From positions 40,176 through 104,175 of the forward strand of contig NZ_JAPZVQ010000003.1 of the NCBI RefSeq assembly GCF_027622945.1: a stretch of 64,000 nucleotides of DNA, written 5' to 3'. The position numbers and the translations under genes were made by a program. Below, piece by piece: positions 50,021 through 59,298 of this stretch (the first letter of the stretch is position 1; each line of letters begins with the position of its first letter). Origin of the DNA: Glycomyces lechevalierae (GTDB lineage: Bacteria; Actinomycetota; Actinomycetes; Mycobacteriales; Micromonosporaceae). The notes under the pieces were generated by a model that was not told the origin of the DNA, searched no databases, and was given only the letters and a program-made list of their open reading frames with translations.

Positions 50021-51388
50021 TTGACCTCCCGCCCCACCCGGCTCGCGTACGCCGTCGTAGCCGCCCTCGCCGCAGACGCCGCGTTCCACCTCCTCTGGGC
50101 CACCGGAAGCACCTGGCCCGCAAGCGAAGTCCGCACGCTCTCCTACGCGCTCCTCGGCGCCGAAGTGTCGTTCGCGCCCCGGCTCCTGCTCACGCTCGCC
50201 GGCATCGCCCTCGCCACGCTCGCCCTGATCCACGCCCGGGCCCGCGTCACCCGCGACCACCGGCTCTACCCGCTCCTCCAGGCCGGGACCCTCGCGTTCC
50301 TCGCCTTCCTGTCCTTCCGTGCCATGGCCGGCCTCGTGTGGTGCCTCGGCATCGGCACGCCGCCCGACTATCCCGCCTACTACTGGCTCAACCTGCTGCT
50401 CTACACCCCGTTGTGCCTCGCCATGGCTGCCGCCGTGTTCGCCGTCTCGCGGCACGGCGCGAAACCGCTGCGCCTGCGCGGGAAACTCGCCCTGGCCGCG
50501 CCGCTCATCGCGATCGCCGCGCTCCTCGCCGGCGCCTACGCCTGGGCCCCAACGGAAGCGCCCTACGACCCCGCGGAGGCGGGCGTCGACTCCCGCTACG
50601 CCGACACCGATCTCGCCCGCTTCCACTACACCCGCGAAGGCGACGGCAGCCCCGTCGTCCTCCTCTCGCCCGGCGCGTCCTGGCTCTTCGCCTGGCAGGA
50701 GCAGGCGCACACCCTCGCCGCCGAGCACACCGTCTATGCCGTCGACCTCCCCGGCCAAGGCTTCACCGAACTCCACCAGGACTTCGACTACACCCTCGAA
50801 GCCGTAGCGGAGGCGATCGACGCGTTCCTGGACTCCCAGGACCTCGACACCGTCGCCCTCGCCGGGTACTCCTGGAGCGGCGGCTGGGCCCTCGCCTACG
50901 CCCAGGCCCACCCCGACCGCGTCGACCGGCTCGTCCTCCTCGCCCCCAGCGGCGCCGACCGGCCCGACCCCGCCGCCTGGGAAGCCCTCAAACCGCCCGT
51001 CGCCGGCGAACTCCTCACCAATGTCTACTCAGGACGAGACGCCGCCGAGGCATCCCTGCTCGGCATCGTCGAACACGACGAGGTCGTCACCGACGCGCTC
51101 ATCGACGCGTTCTGGAAACCCAACACCCGCACCGTGAACCTCCGCTCCACCTACCTCTACGAACGCGGCCTCGACTGGTACTCGACCGAAGCGGCCATGC
51201 CCGCCACCCGCCAACCCGTGCTCCTCGTCTGGGGCACCGCGGACACCGTCGTCCCCATCGCCGACGCCGAGGTCTTCGCGACCCGCCTGCCCGACGCCCG
51301 CCTCGAGATCCTCGACGGCTGCGGGCACGCCCTCACCATCGACTGCCCCGACCAGGTCGACACCCTCATGTCAGGATTCCTCGCGTGA
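50021..51388 (+). CDS. Fusion of DUF3995-type membrane domain and alpha/beta hydrolase
   Basis: 455 residues. N terminus: four membrane helices (about 7-25, 48-66, 83-103, 118-140), the opening TRLAYAVVAALAADAAFHLLWATG being DUF3995-like; another helix near 155-173. C-terminal hydrolase (about 195-455): VVLLSPGASWLFAWQEQAHTL, nucleophile in AGYSWSGGWA (Ser), WGTADTVVPIADAE (Asp), DGCGHALTI (His). Substrate unknown. The start is TTG at 50021, supported by GGAAGGAG at 6 nt. The stop overlaps the sigma-factor start (GTGA). Confidence 0.82.
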   Translation: MTSRPTRLAYAVVAALAADAAFHLLWATGSTWPASEVRTLSYALLGAEVSFAPRLLLTLAGIALATLALIHARARVTRDHRLYPLLQAGTLAFLAFLSFRAMAGLVWCLGIGTPPDYPAYYWLNLLLYTPLCLAMAAAVFAVSRHGAKPLRLRGKLALAAPLIAIAALLAGAYAWAPTEAPYDPAEAGVDSRYADTDLARFHYTREGDGSPVVLLSPGASWLFAWQEQAHTLAAEHTVYAVDLPGQGFTELHQDFDYTLEAVAEAIDAFLDSQDLDTVALAGYSWSGGWALAYAQAHPDRVDRLVLLAPSGADRPDPAAWEALKPPVAGELLTNVYSGRDAAEASLLGIVEHDEVVTDALIDAFWKPNTRTVNLRSTYLYERGLDWYSTEAAMPATRQPVLLVWGTADTVVPIADAEVFATRLPDARLEILDGCGHALTIDCPDQVDTLMSGFLA

Positions 51389-51882
51389 ACCCCGACGAGC
51401 TCGCCCCGCTGGTCCGCCAGGCCCAGCGGGGCGACACCCTCGCCATGAACGACCTCCTCGACGCCCTCGCGCCCTACGTCGGCCGCATCTGCGCGCCCAT
51501 CGCCCTCGGCCACGGCCCCGACGCCGCCCAAGAAGCCCTCATCGTGATCTTCAAGTCCCTCAAGCACCTCCGCGCCCCCGAAGCCCTCCTCGCCTGGGCG
51601 CGCACCATCGCCGTGCGCGAAGCCGTGCGCATCGCCAACGACCGCCGCACCGTCCCCGCCGAACTCGCCGACCTCCCGCAGGCCGGCGACCCCCAGCTCG
51701 AGACCGACATCGCCGACGTGCTGCGGCGGCTCTCGCCCGAGCACCGCGCCATCCTCGTCCTCCGCGACCAAGAGGGCTACAGCGAAACCGAGGCCGCCGC
51801 ACTCCTCGCCATCGAAGTGGGCACCGTCAAGTCCAGGCTCCACCGGGCCCGGCGATCCTTCCAGAAGGTGTGGTCCGCGTGA
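51385..51882 (+). CDS. ECF-type RNA polymerase sigma factor
   Basis: 165 residues. Region 2: VRQAQRGDTLAMNDLLDALAPYVGRICAPIALGHGPDAAQEALIVIFKSLKHLRAPEALLAWARTIAVREAVR. Region 4: LRRLSPEHRAILVLRDQEGYSETEAAALLAIEVGTVKSRLHRARR. No anti-sigma gene is recognisable. It overlaps both neighbours by 4 nt (GTGA on each side), so hydrolase fusion, sigma factor and SRPBCC-like protein are translated as one coupled operon. Confidence 0.9.
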   Translation: MNPDELAPLVRQAQRGDTLAMNDLLDALAPYVGRICAPIALGHGPDAAQEALIVIFKSLKHLRAPEALLAWARTIAVREAVRIANDRRTVPAELADLPQAGDPQLETDIADVLRRLSPEHRAILVLRDQEGYSETEAAALLAIEVGTVKSRLHRARRSFQKVWSA

Positions 51883-52340
51883 ACCAGCACTGGCCCGTGG
51901 CCGAACCCGACGCCGTCGCCCGCCTCCACGCCCTGGCCGCCGGGGTCCGGGGCGCCAGCGTCACCGAAGGCGTCGTCGACGCCCCCTACGCGCGCGTCTG
52001 GGCGCACCTCGCCGACCTCGAGAAGGGCTTCGGCGACGTCGAGCCGGACATGCGGCGGTTCACCGTGCTCAGCAACGAGAACGGCCGCCTCGAAGCGCTC
52101 GCCGTCAGCCGGTACGGGATGCGCGCGCGGCTGCGCGGGACCCTCCGGCCCGGCTGGTGCTGGCTGCAGAGCCGGTTCCTGCTCATCGGCGTCGCCGCCG
52201 CCCCCGACGGGCCCGAACGCACCCGGGTGGCGTTCACCGGCGGCGTCCGCGTCCCCGGCCGCGCGGCACTGATCCCGTTGGGCGTCAAGCAGTCCGGGAG
52301 GCGGTCACTGCGGCTCCTGCAGCGCCGCATGCAAGGCTGA
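51879..52340 (+). CDS. SRPBCC-like small protein
   Basis: 153 residues. The order VTEGVVDAPYARVWAHLADLEKGFGDVEPDMRRFTVLSNENGRLEALAVSRYGMRARLRGTLRPGWCWLQSRFLLIGVAA fits a START/polyketide-cyclase-like helix-grip fold; the ligand is unknown. GTG at 51879 is preferred (GAAGG 10 nt upstream, GTGA overlap with the sigma gene); GTG at 51870 is also possible. Confidence 0.72.
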   Translation: MNQHWPVAEPDAVARLHALAAGVRGASVTEGVVDAPYARVWAHLADLEKGFGDVEPDMRRFTVLSNENGRLEALAVSRYGMRARLRGTLRPGWCWLQSRFLLIGVAAAPDGPERTRVAFTGGVRVPGRAALIPLGVKQSGRRSLRLLQRRMQG

Positions 52341-52474
52341 GCCCCCGGCCCGCGGCGTCCGGTCACCCTCGGCACATCCGCCCAACGATTCGAACTAGGG
52401 TGGGAAGCGTCGTCGCCCGGCGACAGCGCGCCCACCCCCTGGCGCACCTCGGATCCGGGTGACCCCGCGTAGCC

Positions 52475-52496
52475 CCACTGCGACCGTTCGCAGTGG
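52475..52496. promoter_or_regulatory. Perfect inverted repeat upstream of the channel gene
   Basis: CCACTGCGA (52475-52483) and TCGCAGTGG (52488-52496) with a 4-nt loop, 108 nt upstream of the channel start. It may terminate the sigma operon or act as an operator. TAATAG at about 52507 is a possible -10. Confidence 0.4.
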
Positions 52497-52603
52497 ACGC
52501 AATGCAGTAATAGTGGCTGACGCCCCGGAAAAACACTCCCGGCCCCACTCGCCTCCGCCCCGAGTCGGCCGGTCGAAAGCCGTTCCCAGAAAGGACGCTC
52601 CCG

Positions 52604-54472
52604 ATGTCCGATCCCACGTTCAAACAGCGGGCACGCTATTGGTTCGACAACACCATGTCGAAGGGCACGAAAGCGCTGATCGGTTGGCTGACCGTAATCA
52701 CGTTGGCGCTCACCGCGATTGGCGCGCTGTTCCTCGCCGTCGTAAGGGAGGGAGACGGCTTCGGCGGTACACTGTGGAAGTCGTTCATCCACATCCTCGA
52801 CGCCGGGACCATCACCGGCGACGACGCCGGCGGCCCCGGAATGGTCGTCATGTTCGTCACCACCATCGGCGGCCTCGTCATCCTCTCGTCACTCGTCGGT
52901 GTGCTGACCACCGGTCTCGACGCGAAACTCGAAGACCTCCGAAAAGGCCGCTCCCTCGTCGTTGAGAAAGATCACACCGTCATTCTCGGATGGTCCGACC
53001 AGGTCTTCATCGTCATCTCGGAATTGGTGGAGGCCAACGAAAGCGAGAAACGCGCCGTCATCGCCATCCTCGCCGACCGCGACAAAGTCGAGATGGAGGA
53101 CGAGATCCGCACCAAGATCACTGACCTCAAATCCACCCACGTCGTCTGCCGCACCGGCGACCCCGCCGACCCCGACAGCATCGCCCTCGTCAACCCCGGC
53201 CAGGCCAAGAGCGTCATCCTCCTCACCTCCGCCGAAGACGACCCCGACGCCCAACTCGTGCGCTCACTCCTCGCCGTCACCCAGGGCGGCAACGGCATCA
53301 AATGCCACGTCGTCGGCGCCGTCACCCAAGGCCGCAACCTCCCCGCCGCCCGCCTCGCCGGCGGCCGCGCCGCCCACATCGTCGACGCCAACGACCTCAT
53401 GGCCCGCCTCATGGTCCAGACCTGCCGCCAATCCGGCCTCTCCGTCGTCTACACCGACCTCCTCGACTTCGGCGGCGACGAGATCTACATGGTCGAAGAA
53501 CCCGGCCTCTTCGGCCGCCCCCTCAGCCAAGCCCTCCACTCCTACCGCACGTCCTCGTTCATCGGCGTGCTCACCAAAGAGGGCCGCTGCATCATCAACC
53601 CGCCCTCCTCCGCCTCGCTCCAACCCGGCGACAAGCTCATCCTCATCGCCGCCGACGACTCCGCGATCCAGCTCGACGGCTCCCGCCCCGTCATCGACGA
53701 AGGCGTCATCGTCGCCCGCGCCGAAGACGCCAACCGGCCCGAACGCACCCTCATCCTCGGCTGGAACGCCATGTCCCGCACGATCCTCGAACAGCTCGAC
53801 CAGTACGTCGCCCCCGGCTCCGTCACCGACGTCGTCACCGACCACCCCGACGCCCCCGAGGCCATCCGCAAGATCGGCCCCACCATGCGCGTCCAAGGCC
53901 TCAACTTCAAAGAGGACGACACCACCGACCGGCTCCTCCTCGAATCCCTCAACCCCGGCTCCTACAACCACATCATCGCGCTGTGCTCCGACGACGTCGC
54001 CCCGCAGCTCGCCGACTCCAAGACCCTCGTCACCCTGCTCCACCTGCGCGACATGGCCCAACGCTCCAACAGCCGCTTCAAAGTCGTCTCCGAGATGGCC
54101 GACGACCGCAACCGCACCCTCGCCCAGGTCACGCAGGCCGACGACTTCATCGTCAGCGACAAGCTCATCAGCCTCCTGCTCACCCAGACCGCCGAGAACC
54201 CCCACCTCTCCCAGGTCTTCGGGCAGCTCTTCAGCCCCGACGGCTCCGAGATCTACCTCAAACCCGCCGAGCACTACGTGCGCCCCGGCGTGCCGGTCAA
54301 CTTCTACACCGTCGCCGAATCCGCCCGCCGCCGCGGCGAATGCGCCATCGGCTACCGCGTCGCCGCCCTCGCCAAGCAGGCCCCCGGCTACGGCGTCCAC
54401 CTCAACCCCGACAAAGGCATGCAGTTCATGCTCCAACCAGGCGACAAGATCATCGTCCTCGCCGAAGACTGA
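52604..54472 (+). CDS. CASTOR/POLLUX-like ion channel protein
   Basis: 622 residues. N terminus: helices about 26-48 and 82-105 with a pore-like loop between, FIHILDAGTITGDDAGG. C-terminal part has two RCK/TrkA-N-like nucleotide-binding halves: HTVILGWSDQVFIVISEL (about 126) and RTLILGWNAMSRTILEQLD (about 383), both with the G-W variant of the Rossmann glycine loop. This fits bacterial CASTOR/POLLUX-related channels, which are potassium/calcium-linked. GAAAGGA precedes the ATG. Codons are strongly C-ending. Confidence 0.9.
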   Translation: MSDPTFKQRARYWFDNTMSKGTKALIGWLTVITLALTAIGALFLAVVREGDGFGGTLWKSFIHILDAGTITGDDAGGPGMVVMFVTTIGGLVILSSLVGVLTTGLDAKLEDLRKGRSLVVEKDHTVILGWSDQVFIVISELVEANESEKRAVIAILADRDKVEMEDEIRTKITDLKSTHVVCRTGDPADPDSIALVNPGQAKSVILLTSAEDDPDAQLVRSLLAVTQGGNGIKCHVVGAVTQGRNLPAARLAGGRAAHIVDANDLMARLMVQTCRQSGLSVVYTDLLDFGGDEIYMVEEPGLFGRPLSQALHSYRTSSFIGVLTKEGRCIINPPSSASLQPGDKLILIAADDSAIQLDGSRPVIDEGVIVARAEDANRPERTLILGWNAMSRTILEQLDQYVAPGSVTDVVTDHPDAPEAIRKIGPTMRVQGLNFKEDDTTDRLLLESLNPGSYNHIIALCSDDVAPQLADSKTLVTLLHLRDMAQRSNSRFKVVSEMADDRNRTLAQVTQADDFIVSDKLISLLLTQTAENPHLSQVFGQLFSPDGSEIYLKPAEHYVRPGVPVNFYTVAESARRRGECAIGYRVAALAKQAPGYGVHLNPDKGMQFMLQPGDKIIVLAED

Positions 54473-54568
54473 ACGAACCAACCACGGCTGAACGCACGAA
54501 CCGAACGACGACCGAACGCACGCCGGCCGGGCCGAGCGGAACCCTCAGGTTCCCTCACCCGACCGGCG

Positions 54569-54584
54569 TACGACTTTGGTCGTA
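54569..54584. promoter_or_regulatory. Palindrome upstream of the ABC exporter
   Basis: TACGAC-TTTG-GTCGTA, 92 nt upstream of the exporter start: a candidate repressor operator, regulator unknown. Confidence 0.4.
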
Positions 54585-54675
54585 GGACGTTCCCGACCAT
54601 CGGCCGATGGCAGCGTCACACCCCGCGGGTAACTTCGATGGAGACCGCAGCACCCAGCGGAGGAAACCGAAACAC

Positions 54676-56490
54676 ATGACCGACACCACCACACCCGAAC
54701 CGGAAGCGGCCACCGCCTCCGAACCGGAAGCGGCCCCAGCGCCGCCATCCAAAGCACCCATGACCCGGCTCTGGGCCTACGCCCGCCACCACCTGCGCCT
54801 CCTCATCATCGGCGGCGCCCTCTCCTTCGCCGGAGGACTCGTCGGCCTCGTCCAACCGCTCATCGCGATGGACGTCATCGACACCCTCTCCGCGAACGAA
54901 TCCCTCACCCGACCGCTGCTCTACCTCGCCGCGGTCGTCCTCATCGGCGGCGCCCTCGGCGCCCTCGGCCCCTACTTCATGCAGATCGCCGGCCAAGACG
55001 TCGTCTTCACCGTGCGCAAACAACTCATCGACCGCCTCGTGCGCCTCGAAGTCGCCGAAGTCGACCGCCTCAAACCCGGCGACCTCGTCTCCCGGCTCAG
55101 CTCCGACACCAACCTCCTGCGCACCGTCGCCAGCACCACCGTCATCGGCGGCGTCACCGACGCCTTCATGATCATCGGCGGCATCGCCCTCATGGCCTGG
55201 CTCGACCTCACCCTCTTCGGCACCACCATGGCCATGGTCGTCTTCATCACGGTCACGATGCTGTTCATCATGCCGCGCATCCAGAAGGCCACCGTCGCCT
55301 CGCAGCAGGCCCTCGGCAACATGGGCTCGCTCCTCGAGCGGACCTTCAGCGCCTTCCGCACCGTGAAGGCCTCCGGCGCCGAGGACTACGAGATCGGCCG
55401 CCTCAACGGCGCGGCCACCACCGCCCGCGACACGGGCGTCAAGGCCTCCTTCTGGGAGGCGCTGGCGGGGGTCGTCGCGTTCCTGCCGGTGAACATCGCG
55501 TTCCTCATGGTCCTCGGCGTGGGCGGCGCGCGCGTCGCCTCCGGGGCGATGGAGGTCGGCACGCTGATCGGCTTCCTGCTGCTGCTGTTCTACCTGATGG
55601 GCCCGGTCAACGGCCTCGTCGCGTCGCTTTCGCAGCTGCAGACCGGCCTGGCCGCGATCCACCGCATCGAGGAGATCGAGAACCTCGAGGCGGAGGACTC
55701 CTCCTCGGAGGGCAACCTCCCTGAGGCCGTGCGCATCCCGGTGACTTCGGGGCCCGCGCAGGTGGTGTTCGAGGACGTGACCTTCCGGTACGCCGAGGAC
55801 CTGCCATACGTCCATCATGGAGTGTCGTTCGCGTCGAGCGGGCGCGGGCTCACCGCGCTGGTCGGGCCTTCTGGCGCCGGCAAGACCACGGTGTTCTCGC
55901 TCATCGAGCGGTTCTATCCGGCGACCAGCGGTTCGGTGAAGGTCGACGGGGTCGACGTGGTGGACTGGCCGCTCGACGAACTGCGCGGCCTGATCGGCTA
56001 TGTCGAGCAGGACGCGCCGGTCCTCGACGGCACGCTCCGCGAGAACCTGGTGATGGCCGCGCCGGATGCGACGGACGCCGAGCTGGACGAGGTCGTGGAG
56101 GTCGCGCGCCTCACCGAGCTGGTCGGCAAGCTGCCGGACGGGCTCGACTCGCGCATCGGCTACCGGGGCACGACGCTCTCGGGCGGCGAGCGCCAGCGCG
56201 TGGCGATCGCGCGGGCGCTGCTGCGCAAGCCGCGCCTGCTGCTGCTCGACGAGGCGACCTCGCAGCTCGACGCGGCGAACGAGGCAGCGCTCAAGCAGGT
56301 CATGCTCGACGCGGCCGAGCGCACGAACGTTCTCGTTGTGGCCCACCGTCTTTCGACGGTGACGAGTGCCGACCAGATCGTCGTCTTCGACGCCGGCCTG
56401 GTGCGTGCGGTCGGCACGCACTCCGAACTGGTCGAGAACGACGACCTGTATCGCGACCTGGCGGCCTCGCAACTGCTCACGGCCGCATAG
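54676..56490 (+). CDS. ABC exporter, fused membrane and ATPase domains (half-transporter)
   Basis: 604 residues: six-helix ABC transmembrane domain (about 30-325) with LVRLEVAEVDRLKPGDLVSRLSSDTNLLRTVAS as the coupling region, then an ATPase (about 350-600) with Walker A GPSGAGKTT, signature TLSGGERQRVAIARALL, Walker B LLLLDEATSQLD and H-loop VAHRLSTV. A homodimeric exporter of lipids, drugs or peptides. ATG at 54676 with GGAGG upstream. Codon style changes from strongly C-ending to mixed G/C near 55440. Confidence 0.93.
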   Translation: MTDTTTPEPEAATASEPEAAPAPPSKAPMTRLWAYARHHLRLLIIGGALSFAGGLVGLVQPLIAMDVIDTLSANESLTRPLLYLAAVVLIGGALGALGPYFMQIAGQDVVFTVRKQLIDRLVRLEVAEVDRLKPGDLVSRLSSDTNLLRTVASTTVIGGVTDAFMIIGGIALMAWLDLTLFGTTMAMVVFITVTMLFIMPRIQKATVASQQALGNMGSLLERTFSAFRTVKASGAEDYEIGRLNGAATTARDTGVKASFWEALAGVVAFLPVNIAFLMVLGVGGARVASGAMEVGTLIGFLLLLFYLMGPVNGLVASLSQLQTGLAAIHRIEEIENLEAEDSSSEGNLPEAVRIPVTSGPAQVVFEDVTFRYAEDLPYVHHGVSFASSGRGLTALVGPSGAGKTTVFSLIERFYPATSGSVKVDGVDVVDWPLDELRGLIGYVEQDAPVLDGTLRENLVMAAPDATDAELDEVVEVARLTELVGKLPDGLDSRIGYRGTTLSGGERQRVAIARALLRKPRLLLLDEATSQLDAANEAALKQVMLDAAERTNVLVVAHRLSTVTSADQIVVFDAGLVRAVGTHSELVENDDLYRDLAASQLLTAA

Positions 56491-56544
56491 CGAAAGCCGC
56501 GCCTTTCGGCGGCCCGCGTACGCACACGCGGCTCAAAGGCCACG

Positions 56545-56578
56545 CTCAGGCGGTCGCGTCAGCACGCGGCCGCCTGAG
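56545..56578. terminator. Terminator downstream of the exporter
   Basis: CTCAGGCGG (56545-56553) pairs with CCGCCTGAG (56570-56578), with further internal GC pairing in the loop. Confidence 0.6.
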
Positions 56579-56737
56579 TCGTGCGCGCCTCCGACGGGCG
56601 GTCGAAGGCGCACGGTGGCCGAACCGGAGCCGGCGTCCAGAGATGCCGCGGCGACCTCTTTCGGGTGACACTTTTCCTTACGACGGTAAGAACGGGGGTT
56701 TCTTGTCGGACCCCGGCGAGAGACTTGGCCTGGGGTC

Positions 56738-56760
56738 GCCCCCCTGGGAGGGCGGGGGGC
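56738..56760 (-). terminator. Terminator of the DUF6270 gene
   Basis: GCCCCCC (56738-56744) pairs with GGGGGGC (56754-56760), 35 nt past the stop at 56795 on the minus strand. Confidence 0.5.
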
Positions 56761-56794
56761 TGCCCGGAGGCGTTTTGCCTGGTAGGCGGCTTTC

Positions 56795-57523
56795 CTAGCC
56801 GGCGTTCGCCAAGGCCTTGCGGACCTGGTCCGAGAGCTCGGTGTAGTACTCGTCGATGTAGTGGTACGGGCCCGGGCCCCAGCGGTGGCCGGGGTCGGCG
56901 ATGCGGGCGCTCGCGTCGACCTCGACCGGCGGGAGGGCGCGGTCGCCCAGGGCCGCTTCGAGAAGCGCGTAGGCGTGCTCGAGCCAGTTGTTGTTCCGCC
57001 GGGTCACCCGCAGGTCGCTCACCGGCTCGCCCGCGATGTCGTGCGAGGCCCAGAACGCGCGGTGGATCAGCACCGGCACCTTCGGGAGCCGGGCCGCGAA
57101 CTCCTTGGTGGCCAAGGCGAACGGCCCGTCGGCGGCGAGTTCGACGTCGTTGATCGCCGGGCGCACCCCCGGCTGCTTGTCCAGGCCCGCGTTGCGGAAG
57201 TAGATCGTCGAGGTCACCAGGCCGGAGCCGGTGTCGACGAGCGGCCAGCGCTCGTCGATCAGGTCGATCACGATCGGGTGGTCGATCCCGGCGAGCGGGT
57301 CGAGCGCCGTCTTGTGGTGGTCTTCGACGATGGTGCGTCGCTGGAACGCCGAGTCGAGTTTGATGTCCTCGGCCTCGATCGGGCTCGGCGTCGAGACGAG
57401 GCTCTGGATGCGCGTGCGCGAGACGAAGTGGACCGGGCGGGGCAGCGGGTCGCGGCCGAGGTCGGCGGCGTCCCGGGTGACGCAGCAGCCGATCAGGGAG
57501 TAGGTCGGGGGAAGTTGCTCCAT
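56795..57523 (-). CDS. DUF6270-type protein
   Basis: 242 residues. YSLIGCCVTRDAADLG at the N terminus, a G-C/S-C-V-x-R-D motif, is the hallmark of DUF6270-like proteins, which look like SGNH/GDSL hydrolases with a nucleophile-type block near the start. PIVIDLIDERWPLV near residue 83 and DPGHRWGPGPYHYIDEYY near the end would carry the Asp and His. Such proteins occur in glycan and teichoic-acid loci. Function unknown; the assignment rests on the motif pattern. Confidence 0.7.
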   Translation of the reverse strand: MEQLPPTYSLIGCCVTRDAADLGRDPLPRPVHFVSRTRIQSLVSTPSPIEAEDIKLDSAFQRRTIVEDHHKTALDPLAGIDHPIVIDLIDERWPLVDTGSGLVTSTIYFRNAGLDKQPGVRPAINDVELAADGPFALATKEFAARLPKVPVLIHRAFWASHDIAGEPVSDLRVTRRNNNWLEHAYALLEAALGDRALPPVEVDASARIADPGHRWGPGPYHYIDEYYTELSDQVRKALANAG

Positions 57524-58152
57524 TGGAGGATGCTCCGATCCAGTGGCGACAAAGGCACGTAAAGGGGCCAGTATGCAGGACTAAGGGGCCGTCCGGAAGC
57601 CGCGGCCCGGCCCTTTCCCGGTGTTTCTCCGGCGTCAATCCGCGCGCAACCTCCCGCCCGCCTCGACGCAACCTGAGGCATTCGAGGGCATCGATGCTTG
57701 ACGTCGGGGCGCGGATGCGCCAAGATGTCTTAGAAAACGGTTCCTATCGATATATGGATCGTTTGGGGGAGGTACAGCCTCTCCCGCTTCCCGACAGGAG
57801 TTCCGATCTAGAAACCGATACCTGCGGATTCGCGACCGCCGGTGCCGGATCGGACCCGAAGGGACCGACCGGGAGGCCGTCGCCTCGGTGACCGTACCGA
57901 TGGTCATGGTGGTGTATGCCGGGGTGGCCACCACCGCCGAAGCGACGGCCTCCTGAACGGGCGCGGCGAAGCGCTGCTTGCGGAGGTGCTCGCGGCGGCG
58001 TGTCGGCCGCGGGGGGCGGCGGATTTCTGACATCGTTCAGGCGTCGTTCACGTTCGCGCCGAACGGGTGACGACCGCGGCCGCTTGACTGAAGGCCCATC
58101 CCCGATGGCGTCCGGTGCCGCAAGGCCTCGCCTTCCCCACGAAAGGACCTTC
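57524..58152. other. Intergenic region, about 630 nt, possibly structured
   Basis: No convincing gene. Bases 57725-57830 include an AT-richer patch and nested complementary segments: CGGTTCCTAT near 57744 with CTAGAAACCG near 57808, and GGGAGG near 57770 with CCTCTCCC near 57777. This could fold as a multi-helix RNA leader of the secreted phosphodiesterase gene, but no known riboswitch pattern was recognised. Confidence 0.4.
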
Positions 58153-59187
58153 ATGTCCCTCAAGAGCGTGCTCGTGCGCGGTGCGGCCGTGCTGACCGCC
58201 GCCGGAGCCCTCGCCGGCCTCGCCGCCTCCCCGGCCGTCGCCAAGCCCCACCACGACGAGCCCCTCGTCATCGCGCACCGCGGCGCCAGCGGCTACCTGC
58301 CCGAGCACACGCTCGAGGCCTACGCCCTCGCCGTCGAGATGGGCGCGGACGTCATCGAGCCCGACCTCGTGCTCACCAAGGACGGCGAACTGCTCGCCCG
58401 CCACGAGCCGGTCCTCGACGAGACCACGGACGTCGCCGCGCACCCCGAGTTCGCGGACCGCAAGACCACCAAGCTCATCGACGGCAAGCCCGTCACCGGC
58501 TTCTTCGCGGACGACTTCACCCTCGCCGAGCTCAAGACCCTCCGCGCCGAGGAGCGCCTGCCCGCCCTGCGGCCCGGCAGCGCCGAGCACGACGGGGAGT
58601 TCGCGCTCGTCACCTACGACGAGGTCCTCGACTACGTGGACACCTTGGACCGCAAGGTGATCACCTACCCGGAGATGAAGCACCCGTCCTACTACGAGGA
58701 CAAGGGCATGAGCATCGAGGACGCGCTCGCGGACCTCCTGGAGGAGCGCAAGCTCGACCGGAAGCGCTCGCCGGTGTGGATCCAGTCGTTCGAGTACCAG
58801 AGCCTGCTCAACATCGCCGAGCGCGTCGACAACCCGATCGGTCTGAACATCGACGGCCAGGGCGAGATCCCGGACGCGACCCTCGACGAGTACGCCGAGA
58901 CGCTGGACACGGTGAGCCTCAACAAGAACCGCATCTTCCCGCGCGCGGCGGACGGCTCGATCTCGGAGCCGACGGACATCGTCGAGCGCGCGCACGACCG
59001 CGGCCTGGACGTGCACGTCTGGACCTTCCGCGCCGAGAACTCGTTCCTGCCGGCCAACCTGCGCTCGGGCTCCGACCCGGCCGCGTGGGGCGACATCGAG
59101 GCCGAGTTCGAGCTGTTCTACGACCTCGGCGTGGACGCGGTCTTCAGCGACTTCCCGGACCTGGCGATCGCGGCCCGCGACTGCTAG
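58153..59187 (+). CDS. glpQ: Secreted glycerophosphodiester phosphodiesterase
   Basis: 344 residues with a signal peptide (about 1-30, ending AVA-K). The GDPD core begins VIAHRGASGYLPEHTLEAYALAVEMGADVIEPDLVLTKDGELLARHEP, which holds the catalytic His pair and metal-binding Glu and Asp; YPEMKHPSYY supplies another Glu. The end DLGVDAVFSDFPDLAIAAR is typical. It cleaves glycerophosphodiesters outside the cell, releasing glycerol 3-phosphate. GAAAGGA precedes the ATG. A strong terminator follows. Confidence 0.93.
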   Translation: MSLKSVLVRGAAVLTAAGALAGLAASPAVAKPHHDEPLVIAHRGASGYLPEHTLEAYALAVEMGADVIEPDLVLTKDGELLARHEPVLDETTDVAAHPEFADRKTTKLIDGKPVTGFFADDFTLAELKTLRAEERLPALRPGSAEHDGEFALVTYDEVLDYVDTLDRKVITYPEMKHPSYYEDKGMSIEDALADLLEERKLDRKRSPVWIQSFEYQSLLNIAERVDNPIGLNIDGQGEIPDATLDEYAETLDTVSLNKNRIFPRAADGSISEPTDIVERAHDRGLDVHVWTFRAENSFLPANLRSGSDPAAWGDIEAEFELFYDLGVDAVFSDFPDLAIAARDC

Positions 59188-59233
59188 ACCGGGGGCGGCA
59201 TCGCCGCCGAGAATCCAGGATTCGCACCAGAAG

Positions 59234-59275
59234 AAGACGAAGGGCCGCCCTGCCGCCGGGGCGGCCCTTCGTCTT
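59234..59275 (+). terminator. Strong terminator
   Basis: AAGACGAAGGGCCGCCC (59234-59250) pairs perfectly with GGGCGGCCCTTCGTCTT (59259-59275), loop of 8 nt, followed by GTT. It serves the phosphodiesterase and probably the convergent GNAT gene. Confidence 0.85.
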
Positions 59276-59298
59276 GTTCACGAGCAGTGAGCCGGTGG

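Noticed and set aside
54616..56472. A 618-codon open frame antisense to the ABC exporter
   Set aside because: Same compositional artefact; the sense strand has all ABC motifs.
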